The notes: a model not told the origin generated them from the letters alone. Counted from the first letter of the stretch, positions 46,136-56,714 are shown. The stretch: DNA of 64,000 bases from Dallia pectoralis (GCA_029465975.1 CM055728.1:3369908-3433907); one strand, 5' to 3'. Numbers and translations: made by a program.

Positions 46136-48718
46136 TGGAGTATGGCTTGGAGGGGATAGAGGTAGGGTTAGATTAATAGAGTATGGCTTGGAGGGGATAG
46201 AGGTAGGGTTAGATTAATAGAGTATGGCTTGGAGGGGATAGAGGTAGGGTTAGAGTAATAGAGTATGGCTTGGAGGGGATAGAGGTAGGGTTAGAGTAAT
46301 AGAGTATGGCTTGGAGGGGATAGAGGTAGGGTTAGAGTAATAGAGTATGGCTTGGAGGGGATAGAGGTAGGGTTAGAGTAATAGAGTATGGCTTGGAGGG
46401 GATAGAGGTAGGGTTAGAGTAATAGAGTATGGCTTGGAGGGGATAGAGGTAGGGTTAGAGTAATAGAGTATGGCTTGGAGGGGATAGAGCAGTGGGGATT
46501 TCTTTAAGACTGCAAGGGAAGCTCGGCTTCCCCTATAATGTAAAAAATAATAATGGTCAAATATGTACTATTGTGTAAACAATTTATTGACAAAAAATGC
46601 GTTAGAACACGTTCATCTCGAAAACGAGTTCGTTCAGAATCATCTACAGGTCGACTGACTCGATTTCCTTCTCATACATTCCCGCAGCGTCACAGTGCAT
46701 TTCCCTGTTGAAGCCGAGCGTCCATTGACTTTAATGGGGCTGCTTTGAACAGTTTTTTTCAGTGCTCCGAATCTAGACGGTCATTGGATAAATGCTGCGA
46801 TTATGTCCCGCCCACGGACGCCCGGCGTCTCTGGGATGAATAGAGAAGTGGGCTGGCCCGGACGCCGGGCTTCCGCGTGATGATTGGAGGATCTGTCGAA
46901 AGACTGCATCTCCTTTTGACTGACAGCGAATCTGTACTATAAGAAGTCGCTGAAGCTATTTCGCGCTCAGTCCCGTTGCGGATTTCTCAAGTGTAGTCGA
47001 AAGACAAACTGCAGCAACTTATTTCTTGATATTTCTTTGGCGAAATTGCTAGTCAATTTGCATAATACATTTCACACAATTATACACCACATTCCTTGTA
47101 GCAGTTTTACCAAGTTTAATATATTTTTCTAGATCGTTCATGCATTCATTCAGTTGGTACGACAGGGTCACAGTGCATTTTCTCGAAAAGGAACGTAGGA
47201 CAGAATTTACTTTTAAATAAATGGACAAGTTTATAATGTAGGCCGAAAATGAGCTTTGTTTGAAAGACCAGGAGCCGCCACTGGGATAGAGGTAGGGTTA
47301 GAGTAATAGAGTATGGCTTGGAGGGGATAGAGGTAGGGTTAGAGTAGAGTATGGCTTGGAGGGGATAGAGGTAGGGGTAGAGTAATAGAGTATGGCTTGG
47401 AGGGGATAGAGGTAGGGTTAGAGTATAGAGTATGGCTTGGAGGGGATAGAGGTAGGGTTAGAGTAATAGAGTATGGCTTGGAGGGGATAGAGGTAGGTTT
47501 AGAGTAATAGAGTATGGCTTGGAGGGGATAGAGGTAGGGTTAGAGTAATAGAGTATGGCTTGGAGGGGATAGAGGTAGGGTTAGAGTAATAGAGTATGGA
47601 TTGGAGGGGATAGAGGTAGGGTAAGAGTAATAGAGTATGGCTTGGAGGGGATAGAGGTGGGTTTAGAGTAATAGGGTATGGCTTGGAGGGGATAGAGGTA
47701 GGGTTAGAGTAATAGAGTATGGATTGGAGGGGATAGAGGTAGGGTAAGAGTAATAGAGTATGGCTTGGAGGGGATAGAGGTGGGTTTAGAGTAATAGGGT
47801 ATGGCTTGGAGGGGATAGAGGTAGGGTTAGAGTAATATAGTATGGATTGGAGGGGATAGAGGTAGGGTTAGAGTAATAGAGTATGGCTTGGAGGGGATAG
47901 AGGTGGGTTTAGAGTAATGGCTTGGAGGGGATAGAGGGTATGGCTTGGTAGGTGGGGTTAGGGGATAGAGGTAGAGGTAGGGTTAGAGTAATAGAGTATG
48001 GCTTGGAGGGGATAGAGGTAGGGTTAGAGTAATAGAGTATGGCTTGGAGAGGATAGAGGTGGGGTTAGAGTAATAGAGTATGGCTTGGAGGGGATAGAGG
48101 TGGGGTTAGAGTAATAGAGTATGGCTTGGAGGGGATAGAGGTAGGGTTAGAGTATAGGGTATGGCTTGGAGGGGATAGAGGTAGGGTTAGAGTAATAGAG
48201 TATGGCTTGGAGGGGATAGAGGTAGGGTTAGAGTAATAGAGTATGGCTTGGAGGGGATAGAGGTAGGGTTAGAGTAATAGAGTATGGCTTGGAGGGGATA
48301 GAGGTAGGGTTAGAGTAATAGAGTATGGCTTGGAGGGGATAGAGGTGGGTTTAGAGTAATAGGGTATGGCTTGGAGGGGATAGAGGTAGGGTTAGAGTAA
48401 TAGAGTATGGCTTGGAGGGGATAGAGGTAGGGTTAGAGTAATAGAGTATGGCTTGGAGAGGATAGAGGTGGGGTTAGAGTAATAGAGTATGGCTTGGAGG
48501 GGATAGAGGTGGGGTTAGAGTAATAGAGTATGGCTTGGAGGGGATAGAGGTGGGGTTAGAGTAATAGAGTATGGCTTGGAGGGGATAGAGGTAGGGTTAG
48601 AGTATAGAGTATGGCTTGGAGGGGATAGAGGTAGGGTTAGAGTAATAGAGTATGGCTTGGAGGGGATAGAGGTAGGGTCAGAGTAATAGAGTATGGCTTG
48701 GAGGGGATAGAGGTAGGG
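46136..48718. repeat. 41-bp minisatellite grown from LINE coding sequence
   Basis: About 44 copies of a 41-bp unit (gagtatggcttggaggggat plus agaggtagggttagagtaata), interrupted by a hAT element at 46490-47283. The first copy is in frame with the LINE (EYGLEGIEVG) and the last copy runs in frame into GPAIALFPTPSVDVG, the next expected LINE segment. Confidence 0.95.
46490..47283. mobile_element. Non-autonomous hAT-like element in the minisatellite
   Basis: A 794-bp insert begins cagtgg and ends ggagccgccactg. It is flanked on both sides by ggatagag (46482-46489 and 47284-47291), an 8-bp target duplication. No coding sequence is seen. Eight-base duplications and CAGTGG-type ends fit hAT-like non-autonomous elements. 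Confidence 0.75.
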
Positions 48719-48754
48719 CCGGCAATTGCATTGTTTCCAACGCCAAGTGTGGAT

Positions 48755-49145
48755 GTGGGCATGATGGTGGAGAGGAGGGAGTGGGAAGAGGGGGACGTGA
48801 GTGTGGAGATGAGGGAGTAGGGAGAGGGGGATGTGAGCGTATGTGTGGAGAGGAGGGAGTGGGGAGAGGGGGATGTGAGCGTATGTGTGGAGAGGAGGGA
48901 GTGGGGAGAGGGGGACGTGAGCGTATGTGTGTAGAGGAGGGAGTGGTGAGAGCGGGACGTGAGCGTATGTGTGGAGAGGAGGGAGTGGGGAGAGCGGGAC
49001 GTGAGCGTATGTGTTGAGATGAGGGAGTGGGGAGAGCGGGACGTGAGCGTATGTGTTGAGATGAGGGAGTGGGGAGAGCGGGACGTGAGCGTATGTGTGG
49101 AGAGGAGGGAGTGGGGAGAGGGGGACGTGTGTGTGTGTGTGGAGA
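48755..49145. repeat. 42-bp minisatellite in LINE linker
   Basis: About nine copies of a 42-bp unit (gtgtggagaggagggagtgg, ggagagggggacgtgagcgt, at), i.e. 14 codons reading CVERREWGEGDVSV. It directly follows the LINE text TPSVDVGMM and ends shortly before RNase H. Confidence 0.93.
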
Positions 49146-49694
49146 GGTTTGTCTGCAAACATTTTTTATGGGTTTGTAAGGGTGTATACTGAGGGGTCTA
49201 AGGTAGTGAATGGTGGTAGACTGGGTGCAGGAGTGCATGTCCCTGAGTTCAGTGTGAGTGTCTGTCAAAGAGTCACTGATAATGTGTCGGTGTATACAGC
49301 AGAGATGGTGGCTGTGATCATTGGGTTGAGATGGGTGGAGGATGTGGCACCATGTAGGGTGGTGATATGTTCAGACTCAGCAGCAGTGTTGAGTAGTGTA
49401 ATGGATGGTAGGTCTGATAGGGAGGACATACTGGGTGAAATGATGGGGATATTGCTGAGGTTGGAGAGACAGGGGGTAGTGGTGAGGTTTTGTTGGGTGC
49501 CCGCTCATGCTGGAGTGGAGGGTAACGAGGTGGCTGACCTGGTGGCAAAGAGTGCTGTAAGGAGGACTGAGGTGGATGTCAATGTGGCGTTGGGGCGCAG
49601 GGAGGTTAAGGCGTTGATTCGAGAAGCAGGGATTGCAGTGTGGGAGAGACAGTGGGGTGAAGGTGGTAAAGAAAACTGCTCCCGACCAGGTTAG

Positions 49695-49837
49695 GTTCAC
49701 AGACTGAGTTACCATAGTAACTGACTCTGAGGTTAAGTTACCTCCCTTTCTGAAACAGACAACACAGAGTTTCCCTCATCCCAGGGTAAACAAACTCAGA
49801 GTTTTCACTAAACCTCCTTTCTGAAACGGGCCCCAGA
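49695..49837. mobile_element. Possible PIF/Harbinger-type MITE end
   Basis: The stretch ctgagttaccatagtaactg ... cctttctgaaacgggcccc ends in the reverse complement of ggggcccgtttcagaaagg, a terminus I associate with fish Harbinger-like MITEs. Only one end is clear. Confidence 0.35.
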
Positions 49838-50190
49838 CCTCACCTCTGTTGATCACACCTAAAGCCATTTGCTGTTTTGGGCACAAAGGAATGCATTGGG
49901 GGATGGGTGTCACTAAAGATGTCTGTTCTTCTCCTAAGTTTACCAAATACCATGTGTTTACAACTAATTATACTAAAACGATATGAAGTTTAACAGATGT
50001 ATACAAATGTAAACAAATAATGTAACAAACGAATAATGTAAACAGACTATTAACATAAACCAATAATGCTGTTCAACAAACTAGTTTTCTAAACATGTAA
50101 ACAAACTGAAAGTCTACCACACTTTTTCTCAGGAACACGGGCCTGTACCTCTCTTAATAGAACTTTTACACACTTTCTGTTGTGTTCCAG
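49838..50190. other. 5' flank of the THAP exon
   Basis: AT-rich, ending in a good splice acceptor (ctgttgtgttccag) at 50190. No upstream exon was recognised. Confidence 0.45.
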
Positions 50191-50635
50191 GCTGTTCCTC
50201 TTCCACCCAAAAACAGCCATACCTTTCATTACCGAGGTAAAGTTGGTTGGATATTCGATATTGGATATTGGATATTCAACGGATATTCGGAGCCCGATAT
50301 CAGGTCCGGTTTTCCCACAAGCAGCCACACCATAGACATAATACATAGACGCCACATCCGCTGCTGGGCTCAAGAAATGCGGCCGCCATCTTAATGCGGT
50401 CGAACTCCTAGTTGGTAGCAGCAGAAGATATACATGCCACAGCACTGTGCAGCATATTCCTGCTTAAATTGGCGGACCATCGCCAGCTGGGCTTGGGGGA
50501 TTACCTTCACAAGTAAGATTTAATATTTCCGTATTATTGGTTGTGTTTTGTGAAAAGAATATTACCAGAGAGTAGCGAAGGAGCAAGTATCTTAGATATT
50601 ACTGTACTGAAATCTAAGTATGCTAGCTTGGCTAT

Positions 50636-51245
50636 GTATTATCAGACCGTATTATCAGTGTTGTATTATCAGACCGTATTATCAGTGTTGTATTATCAGA
50701 CTGTATTACTGTATTATCAGACCGTATTATCAGTGTTGTATTATCAGACTGTATTATCAGTGTTGTATTATCAGACTGTATTATCAGTGTTGTATTATCA
50801 GACTGTATTACTGTATTATCAGACCGTATTATCAGTGTTGTATTATCAGACCGTATTATCAGTGTTGTATTATCAGACAGTATTACTGTATTATCAGACC
50901 GTATTATCAGTGTTGTATTATCAGACCGTATTATCAGTGTTGTATAATCAGACTGTATTACTGTATTATCAGACCGTATTATCAGACCGTATTATCAGTG
51001 TTGTATTATCAGACTGTATTATCAGTGTTGTATTATCAGTGTTGTATTATCAGACCGTATTATCAGTGTTGTATTATCAGACTGTATTACTGTATTATCA
51101 GACCGTATTATCAGACCGTATTATCAGTGTTGTATTATCAGACTGTATTATCAGACTGTATTATCAGTGTTGTATTATCAGACTGTATTACTGTATCATC
51201 AGACTGTATCATCAGACCGTATTATCAGACTGTATTATCAGTGTT
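50636..51245. repeat. Minisatellite inside the nested element
   Basis: About 600 bp of gtattatcagaccgtattat / cagtgttgtattatcagact units, in 12-, 15- and 21-base sub-blocks. Two frames stay open through it (YYQTVLSVL and CIIRPYYQC) only because of the repeat. Confidence 0.95.
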
Positions 51246-51628
51246 GGGCAGTCGCTGTGTGCAGTCGCTGTGAGCACTGTGTAAATCGCTATATAAATAT
51301 GTATAATTTTTTTTATTATTATTATAACGTTCTGAGAGGTGCAGAGAGGGTGATCCGCCGAGCATCAACAATCCAAGCTCCTAAGGTGTCGACAGTCACA
51401 CACATTGTCCGAGAGGAGATTGGAATGAAGGATGTTTTTCTGCTGGGGAACACATTGAGGAGACCCAGATTGGCATCGACAACCATCATTCAGACTTGTT
51501 GTCATTGGTTGTGTCTGTGTTTCTCACGCTAAGGCTGAACCATGTTGCCAAACTCACCTCTTTTGAACTGCAAAAAGGGAGCACGAGAAAGAAGCTCTGC
51601 AAAACAGTCCTCTTCCAGGGGTTTTAGT

Positions 51629-51629
<1 letters not shown>

Positions 51630-51674
<45 letters not shown>
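51630..51674 (+). repeat. (TG)n microsatellite
   Basis: A TG run of about 42 bases inside the nested element. Confidence 0.95.
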
Positions 51675-51677
<3 letters not shown>

Positions 51678-53745
51678 TATAAAAAGCTTAAAGTAGAATA
51701 TAATATAATCATGTATTGTTTTTTCAACTAATTAAATATCTGACTTTACTGCCACTATCTGTTTCTGCTTCTCTATCATAATTCTAGTGTGTGATTTGCA
51801 AAATACCTGTCATAGCCTACATCACATCATATATCAGAATATTATATTACTGTTCAGCCCACTATGAATATTAAAATACGCTGCCATGTGTCCTGTGTCA
51901 TAGCTACATGTATGACATTTGCAGCAAAAAAAACCCACGTGAAAATCAGTTGTGTATTCAGTGAGGTATGATTAATTGAATGCGCTCACAGCTCATTGCA
52001 CCTGCCAAACAGATTACAATGAGATTACAATGCAAGATGGCGGCCGCATTTCTCGTCAGCCCCAGTAGGCATAGAGGTAGATGCGGCGTCTATGTATATT
52101 ATGTCTATGAGCCACACTATGATCGACCGACAGAAACCTCCGTCAGCTTATTGTTAGGGACCGTCAATAAAGTGCAAGTCCCAACGTTATTAATTCAATA
52201 GCTGTTTAACCATTTGGCCTTGAAACTTCAAATAACTGTCAGATTGTTTTATAGAGTACAACCACATTTTGCACAGCTTTGTTTTTTTAAGGAAATGGTG
52301 TAAGAGATGTTTAATAAACATTTGTAAAAATGTAAAACTGTAAAAATATGTGAAATCACTTGGTAACCTCAATTTACTTTCATATTGTCTACAAATAGCT
52401 TTCACATGTTGCACAGGCTTTGGTTTTTCAAAATAAACGTTTACAAACGTTTATTTTTAACGTGCATATCTAAATAGCTTTTTTGTGCAATGACCTATTG
52501 ACCTCAAACTACTTTCAGATAGTCTGCAGGGGCCATCCACATGTTGCACAGCCTTTGGTTTTTCAAAATAAAAGTTTGAAAGTTTAATATGCATTTTTAA
52601 CCTGCATATCTCAATAGCTTTTTTGTACAATGACTTATTAACCTCAAACCACTTTCAGATAGTCTGCAGGGGCCATCCACATGTTAAGAGCCTTTGGTTT
52701 TTCAAAATAAAAGGTTAAATGTTTTTAATAGACATTTTTAACTTGCATATCTCAATAGCTTTTTTGTGCAATGACCTATTGACCTCAAACCACTTTCAGA
52801 TTTTCATGTTTAAAATTTTTATTTTACACCATTTCTTTAAAACCTAAAGCCTGTGCAATATGTGCGTGGCCCCTGCAGACTATCTGAAAGTGGATTGAGT
52901 AGATTTTCAAAGTTATTTAACAAAAACACTATTGAGTTTTACAATTTTTAAATGTTTATTAAACATTTGTTTTCACTATTTCAGTAGGCAGTGCAACATG
53001 TGGGTGTCCTCTATAAACATCTGACAGTGATTTGAAGTTTCAAGGCCATGTTAAACAGCTACTGAATTAATAACTTTAAGACATGTACTTTATTGACGGT
53101 CTCTAATTATTAACACACGGAAGTTTCTGTCGGCCGATCACCGGGGTTTAGTGTGACTGCTTGCGGGAAAACCGGACCTAATCTTGGGCTCCGAATATCC
53201 GTTGAATATCCCATATCGAATATCCAACCAACTTTACCTCGGTCCTTTCATTTCATTCTTTTCATGTGGATCCCTACCTGAAACCCAAATAGATACAGGC
53301 GATCCGAAGAGAGGAAGGGAACAGTTTTGATTTAAAAAGAGGTAGCACCTATGTCTGCAGCCGGCACTTTGCTCCGGATGATTACGTTGGTGGCTGCGTC
53401 GTTCGTTGCCTGAAGAGTGGTGTTGTCCCGAGCCTATTACCTTCGAACAATTTTACTGCTCCTTTGAGAAGGGAGTCAGTATATGACAGAACCTTCAAAC
53501 GTCAGTCTATCCAGCTATGCTGTGAAGATAGCAACATGGTGGCTAAGGCAGATGTATCACGACTACGTGACACACCCACCTGCAGGTGAGATTGTTGACA
53601 TGACATGATTACTGTTCTGTGTTGTGTTAAACGGTAGCATAAATATGTTAAGACTGGTTTTTAATTTCTTTATCTTTACAGGTGCTCTGGATAAGGCAGT
53701 AGATCAAGTCCTTTCACATCTGGGACTCTCCTGTGCCGCTCACAC

Positions 53746-53875
53746 TGACTGATTCACACTGACAATCAGTTTGATTCACACTGATTGTCAGCAGTTAAGC
53801 CAGGTTTGATTCACACTGACAATCAGTGTGAATCAAACTGATTGTCAGTGTGAATCAAACCTGGCTTAACTGCTG
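53746..53875. repeat. Perfect 38-bp palindrome arms and flanking short repeats
   Basis: Arms at 53789-53826 and 53838-53875 are perfect inverted complements (cagcagttaagccaggtttg ... ctgacaatcag) with an 11-base loop. The left side adds further alternating copies of gattcacactgacaatcagt. It would fold into a strong hairpin. No gene is linked to it. Confidence 0.9.
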
Positions 53876-54255
53876 TGTTTTAGCAAATTATCAAGGACTT
53901 TTTTGTTTTGGATTCGTAGAGCAATTAGTCCAGCCTAACTTCTTGCTATTTGCCTACGATGAGTAGCATTTATTGTGCTGTTTGCCGGCCAACTCCAAAA
54001 TGAACATGCACTATAGCATTATTTCATATGAAAAAAAACCCAAATTTTTTTAAATGTCTCTTAATCTATAATTAAAAAGGGACACATTGTAAAGTTCTTG
54101 AAATCCAGAAACTGCAATTATTAAATGTTCCTCCATTTTGAACGTAGTAACATTTTGGATGCCGCGTATAGAAGGTACAAAGACACATCGTTTGTGATTG
54201 GCTATCGCCCAAGCGCGTAAGAGCGAAAATCGCATTCAATTTGCATAGAATAGGA
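53876..54255. other. Intergenic, nothing recognised
   Basis: No gene or repeat was recognised. Confidence 0.45.
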
Positions 54256-54843
54256 TGGATCCTATCCATAGACTGTATAAAGATATGACGTGACGTCACC
54301 CGTAGGGTTCTGAAGACCGTTTTTGAAGCCTAAAGTGGGCGTAGCCGACCGTCGCCATCTTGGCAGCACGTCACTCGCGGATAAACGAAAATGGTCAACA
54401 AGGCGGTACGTGGATGGAGCTGAGGAGTCTGGATGCTGTTTACTGAGTTATTATAGGCTAATTTCTTACACATCTTTTAGGACATGTCAAAAAATACTTC
54501 CAAATATAGTCAGTGTTAATAAATGTTACGCTATTTATGAAAATGCAGGCATCCGGTAATGCGGGAATCCGTTGGACACACCCTTAATTATGCAGAACTT
54601 AACATATTAATCAACTAAACGGATGAGTTATAAAAAAATTCACCCCCCTCACAGTTGTTATGAAGGGCAGAATTAGCTGTATAGACCAAATCCAAATAGA
54701 GAATCAGGCTGTAAACATGTTTTTTTCAGCTGTAAAGTTGATAATTTTAACATGGGGGAGATACAGATTTCACTCACTTCTGGAGCCAGCCTCAAGCGGC
54801 CAGTCAATGAATTGCAGTTGAACTCACTTCCTTATTGGTTTCA
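54256..54843. repeat. Non-coding DNA-transposon copy, one end only
   Basis: It starts ccatagactgtataaagata followed by tgacgtgacgtcacccgtag, a terminus I recall as common in fish genomes. Internal words such as gccatcttggcagcacgtca and ggagccagcctcaagcggcc also belong to that repeat. No matching right terminus is seen. Confidence 0.55.
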
Positions 54844-55105
54844 GGAGAGAGACCGGAAGGTTGCCACTTGATCCTATCTTTCGACGCTTCGCTCGCTGTC
54901 TTCGCCTCGCCAGGTATCCCACAATGCCTTGCTCGACACTGTCACGTGACCTAATTGAAAATGAATGGAGGCGAAAATTCGCTAGGCGAATTTCGCTTGT
55001 GAAGTGCCTAGTGTATCGTGCCCGTTTGCTGTCATTTCTCTGTTAACAAAGCTTACACCGAAACTGGGTTCACCCTTCCTTGACTTATTTTCGTTTTTTG
55101 TGTAA
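54844..55105. other. GC-rich repeat-like stretch
   Basis: Contains short self-similar words (cgacgcttcgctcgctg, gcctcgcc, gcgaaaattcgctaggcgaatttcgc, the last an inverted repeat) that suggest a MITE. Not assigned. Confidence 0.35.
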
Positions 55106-55363
55106 ATGGTCTATAGACCAATTGTCACCCTACGTCACATCGACGTCACGCATGTTCAACCGCGCATGTCTGTTGCAAAAGACGACCAGAAACATTCAAA
55201 ACGCTATGTTGAAAGAATCAACTTTATTGGGAATGTCGATCCTTATGAAGTCCCAAAAGACCAGTGGATCCGCGACGCCTTACCTCCCATCACATTTCCT
55301 AAAATATTTCTTATTTTGTTTGTGGTGTCAGTACGGAACGCCATTTGCGTCAATATTAAATAG
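55106..55363 (+). pseudogene. YqaJ/ISL2EU-type protein fragment
   Basis: The frame includes HSKRYVERINFIGNVDPYEV, PKDQWIRDALPPITFPKI. This is like the N-terminal part of a fish multigene family I recall as carrying SWIM and YqaJ-nuclease domains (...DPY.IP...LPPV.YPDIVNYL...), which travels with ISL2EU-type transposons. It breaks off after FPKI. The same region occurs antisense at 55593-55910. Confidence 0.45.
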
Positions 55364-55592
55364 ATAAATACTGCTATGAAATAATAAATATATCTATGAA
55401 ATTATGCAATAATTACATAAATACGTGTAAATATAAATGTATAAATCACTTCATATGTAAAGAAATAGGTTTTATTTCAAATTATGTTTTCCACAATTCC
55501 CCATGTATTTATTTCAAGGCAGTCCTTTATCATAGGACATGCACTCTCAGCGACTAATAATCCACCTTGTTTTAAACTATTTTTTAACCTAC

Positions 55593-55910
55593 TCAAATAA
55601 ATAATTCATACAAACAACATGTGTTTCTCTCTAGTTGTATGTCTTGGACATGACCACACAGAACAAAGTTGTACACATCAAGATATTTGTACGCTTTTAA
55701 CTTCTCCCGGGTATAAACGCTTGGAGTGTCAATCAGATAATTATATATTTCTGGCCACTGAATGCTAGGCAATTTAGTTTCGTCGTTTAACCATTTACAG
55801 GGCGCAATGGCATAAGGATCTGTAAGACGTATTCCACACATTAACGTACATTTTGTTAAATAACAGTGCTTATCGCTGGGTGACAGGTTGTTGTAGTAAG
55901 CAGAGTACAT
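55593..55910 (-). pseudogene. YqaJ/ISL2EU-type protein fragment, antisense
   Basis: On the minus strand: SPSDKHCYLTKCTLMCGIRL, TDPYAIAPCKWLNDETKLPS, IQWPEIYNYLIDTPSVYTRE, KLKAYKYLDVYNFVLCGHVQ. It parallels the plus-strand copy at 55106-55363 (DPY, W, LP.I..P.I) and extends beyond it. An ATG at 55908-55910 may be the original start. No nuclease domain follows. Both copies sit between inverted atagaccaatt words (about 55112 and 56052), so they may belong to one element. Confidence 0.45.
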
Positions 55911-56009
55911 TTTGAAAAGATAGTTAGCTTAACGATTCTTCTTTTGAGTTATTCTTTTGCGCTACATCAATATAGCTAGATACTCTCTGCTGCGTTTTCT
56001 GCAACCTAG

Positions 56010-56294
56010 ATGCGCGCGCAAACCGAATGTATACAAACAAATAATTGGTCTATGAGGCATTGCGTCAAAAGTGGGTGCGACTTCCGGTTCGAAGTAAACA
56101 AGCCGGAGTTGACACTCATTCATTCATTAGTTGACCGTTATTCAAGATTTAGCGATCCAAACTTAATGATGTGGGAACACAACCTCAACGAAATTAAAAG
56201 GGGTGATATAACAGTACCTTTAACATCCGCGGTAGATGTTTGGGAGGAAGCTGTAAGCCATAATCATCAAAATTATAACAAATTAAAGGCTTGA
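56010..56294 (+). other. Unrecognised 94-codon reading frame
   Basis: The frame (VKSGCDFRFEVNKPELTLIH, SLVDRYSRFSDPNLMMWEHN, LNEIKRGDITVPLTSAVDVW) has a protein-like composition and ends in a stop, but no family was recognised. It may be the end of the same mobile element as the preceding fragments. Confidence 0.3.
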
Positions 56295-56714
56295 AATATC
56301 TCACTTTGTAAGCAATGAGCCTATAATAATATATTAGTTTCACATTTTAAGTTGAATTCCTGAAATAAATTAGCTTTTCGATGATATTCCAATTTTTTTT
56401 TAAATGGTCTGTTGATATTCTGTTACATTAAATGTTAACTAATAGAGGAAATTAAACTAGCATCTGCACTGTGTACCATTGTGCCCTCCAAGCTAGTCAC
56501 AAAAAGTTTATGCAAGGTAAAAACATCAGGTTACCTTCATGGCAGTTTTTCATTTATTAATAATAAGTAATACAAGACAAACAAGCTAGTTGACATTACA
56601 TTAATGCTAAAATACCTGTTGCTGTTATGACATGTCGAATCCTAGGTCGGCGTCTCTTCTCCGGTTGCTTCTCGTAACCCAAAAAGAGCGTTTTCCAATT
56701 ACACAAAGCTTGTT
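56295..56714. other. Intergenic, nothing recognised
   Basis: AT-rich. No feature was recognised. Confidence 0.45.

Larger units (their letters stand above)
45531..49694 (+). pseudogene. I/Nimb-like LINE ORF2 remnant, RT tail plus RNase H
   Basis: 45566-45900 encodes the region after the RT catalytic core: LEFKYLVLWFDERLTWRRHV, then CRKVLNLMRAVAGVDWGADR and the MYQALVRSTMD block. 45886-46130 follows in another frame with VQSRALRLCVGAIRTTPVMV. 49150-49694 encodes RNase H: VYTEGSK, AEMVAVIIGLRW, CSDSAAVLSSV and WVPAHAGVEGNEVADLVAKS, so the D-E-D-D residues are present. RT followed by RNase H in one ORF is typical of I/Nimb-type LINEs. Between them, in place of roughly 30 residues, lie two minisatellites grown from the LINE's own sequence and a hAT insertion. 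The endonuclease and RT core are absent; several frameshifts make it dead. Confidence 0.82.
50331..52109. mobile_element. 1.8-kb hAT-like element nested in the left arm
   Basis: Terminal inverted repeats catagacataatacatagac at the left, gtctatgtatattatgtctatg-type at the right, extending about 70 bp with gcggccgccatctt on both sides. It is flanked by exact 8-bp duplications agccacac (50323-50330, 52110-52117). When removed, the left arm reads on as in the right arm. A frame at 51340-51530 (VLRGAERVIRRASTIQAP, VSTVTHIVREEIGMKDVF) is not recognised. Confidence 0.85.
50231..53243. mobile_element. 3.0-kb foldback DNA element with long inverted repeats
   Basis: The element begins accgaggtaaagttggttgg and ends ccaaccaactttacctcggt. 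The arms stay inverted-complementary for about 0.3 kb (gaccgtcaataaag at the left arm end; ctttattgacggtc at about 53090 on the right), once the inner insertion is discounted. It is flanked by 9-bp duplications cctttcatt (50222-50230, 53244-53252). The centre (52340-52850) is four direct copies of a roughly 140-bp unit with tagcttttttgtgcaatgac, then part of one inverted copy. No transposase is present. A 9-bp duplication with long arms recalls Mutator-like elements, but the class is not proven. Confidence 0.85.
50191..53585 (+). pseudogene. THAP-domain exon, split by nested transposons
   Basis: THAP domains are C2CH zinc-binding DNA-binding modules, found in host regulators and in some transposases. 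Left piece 50191-50230 encodes CSSSTQKQPYLSF. Right piece 53244-53585 continues FHVDPYLKPK, then a stop (TAG) where the invariant THAP tryptophan is expected, then IQAIRREEGNSFDLKRG, YVCSRHFAPDDY (the C-x2-H half of the zinc site) and GVVPSLLP (the AVPTIF-like end). The exon ends at a donor gtgaga at 53586. Insertion plus the nonsense codon mean the gene is dead. It could be an old host THAP gene or the THAP part of a transposase. Confidence 0.75.

Noticed and set aside
48515..49268. Minus-strand frames rich in His, Pro, Ser and Thr (215, 173 and 196 codons)
   Set aside because: They are antisense shadows of the 42-bp and 41-bp arrays and occur in all three frames.
50541..51284. Two overlapping frames of more than 200 codons (YYQTVLSVL and CIIRPYYQC repeats)
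   Set aside because: They lie wholly in a minisatellite inside a transposon, in two frames at once, with no splice or start context.
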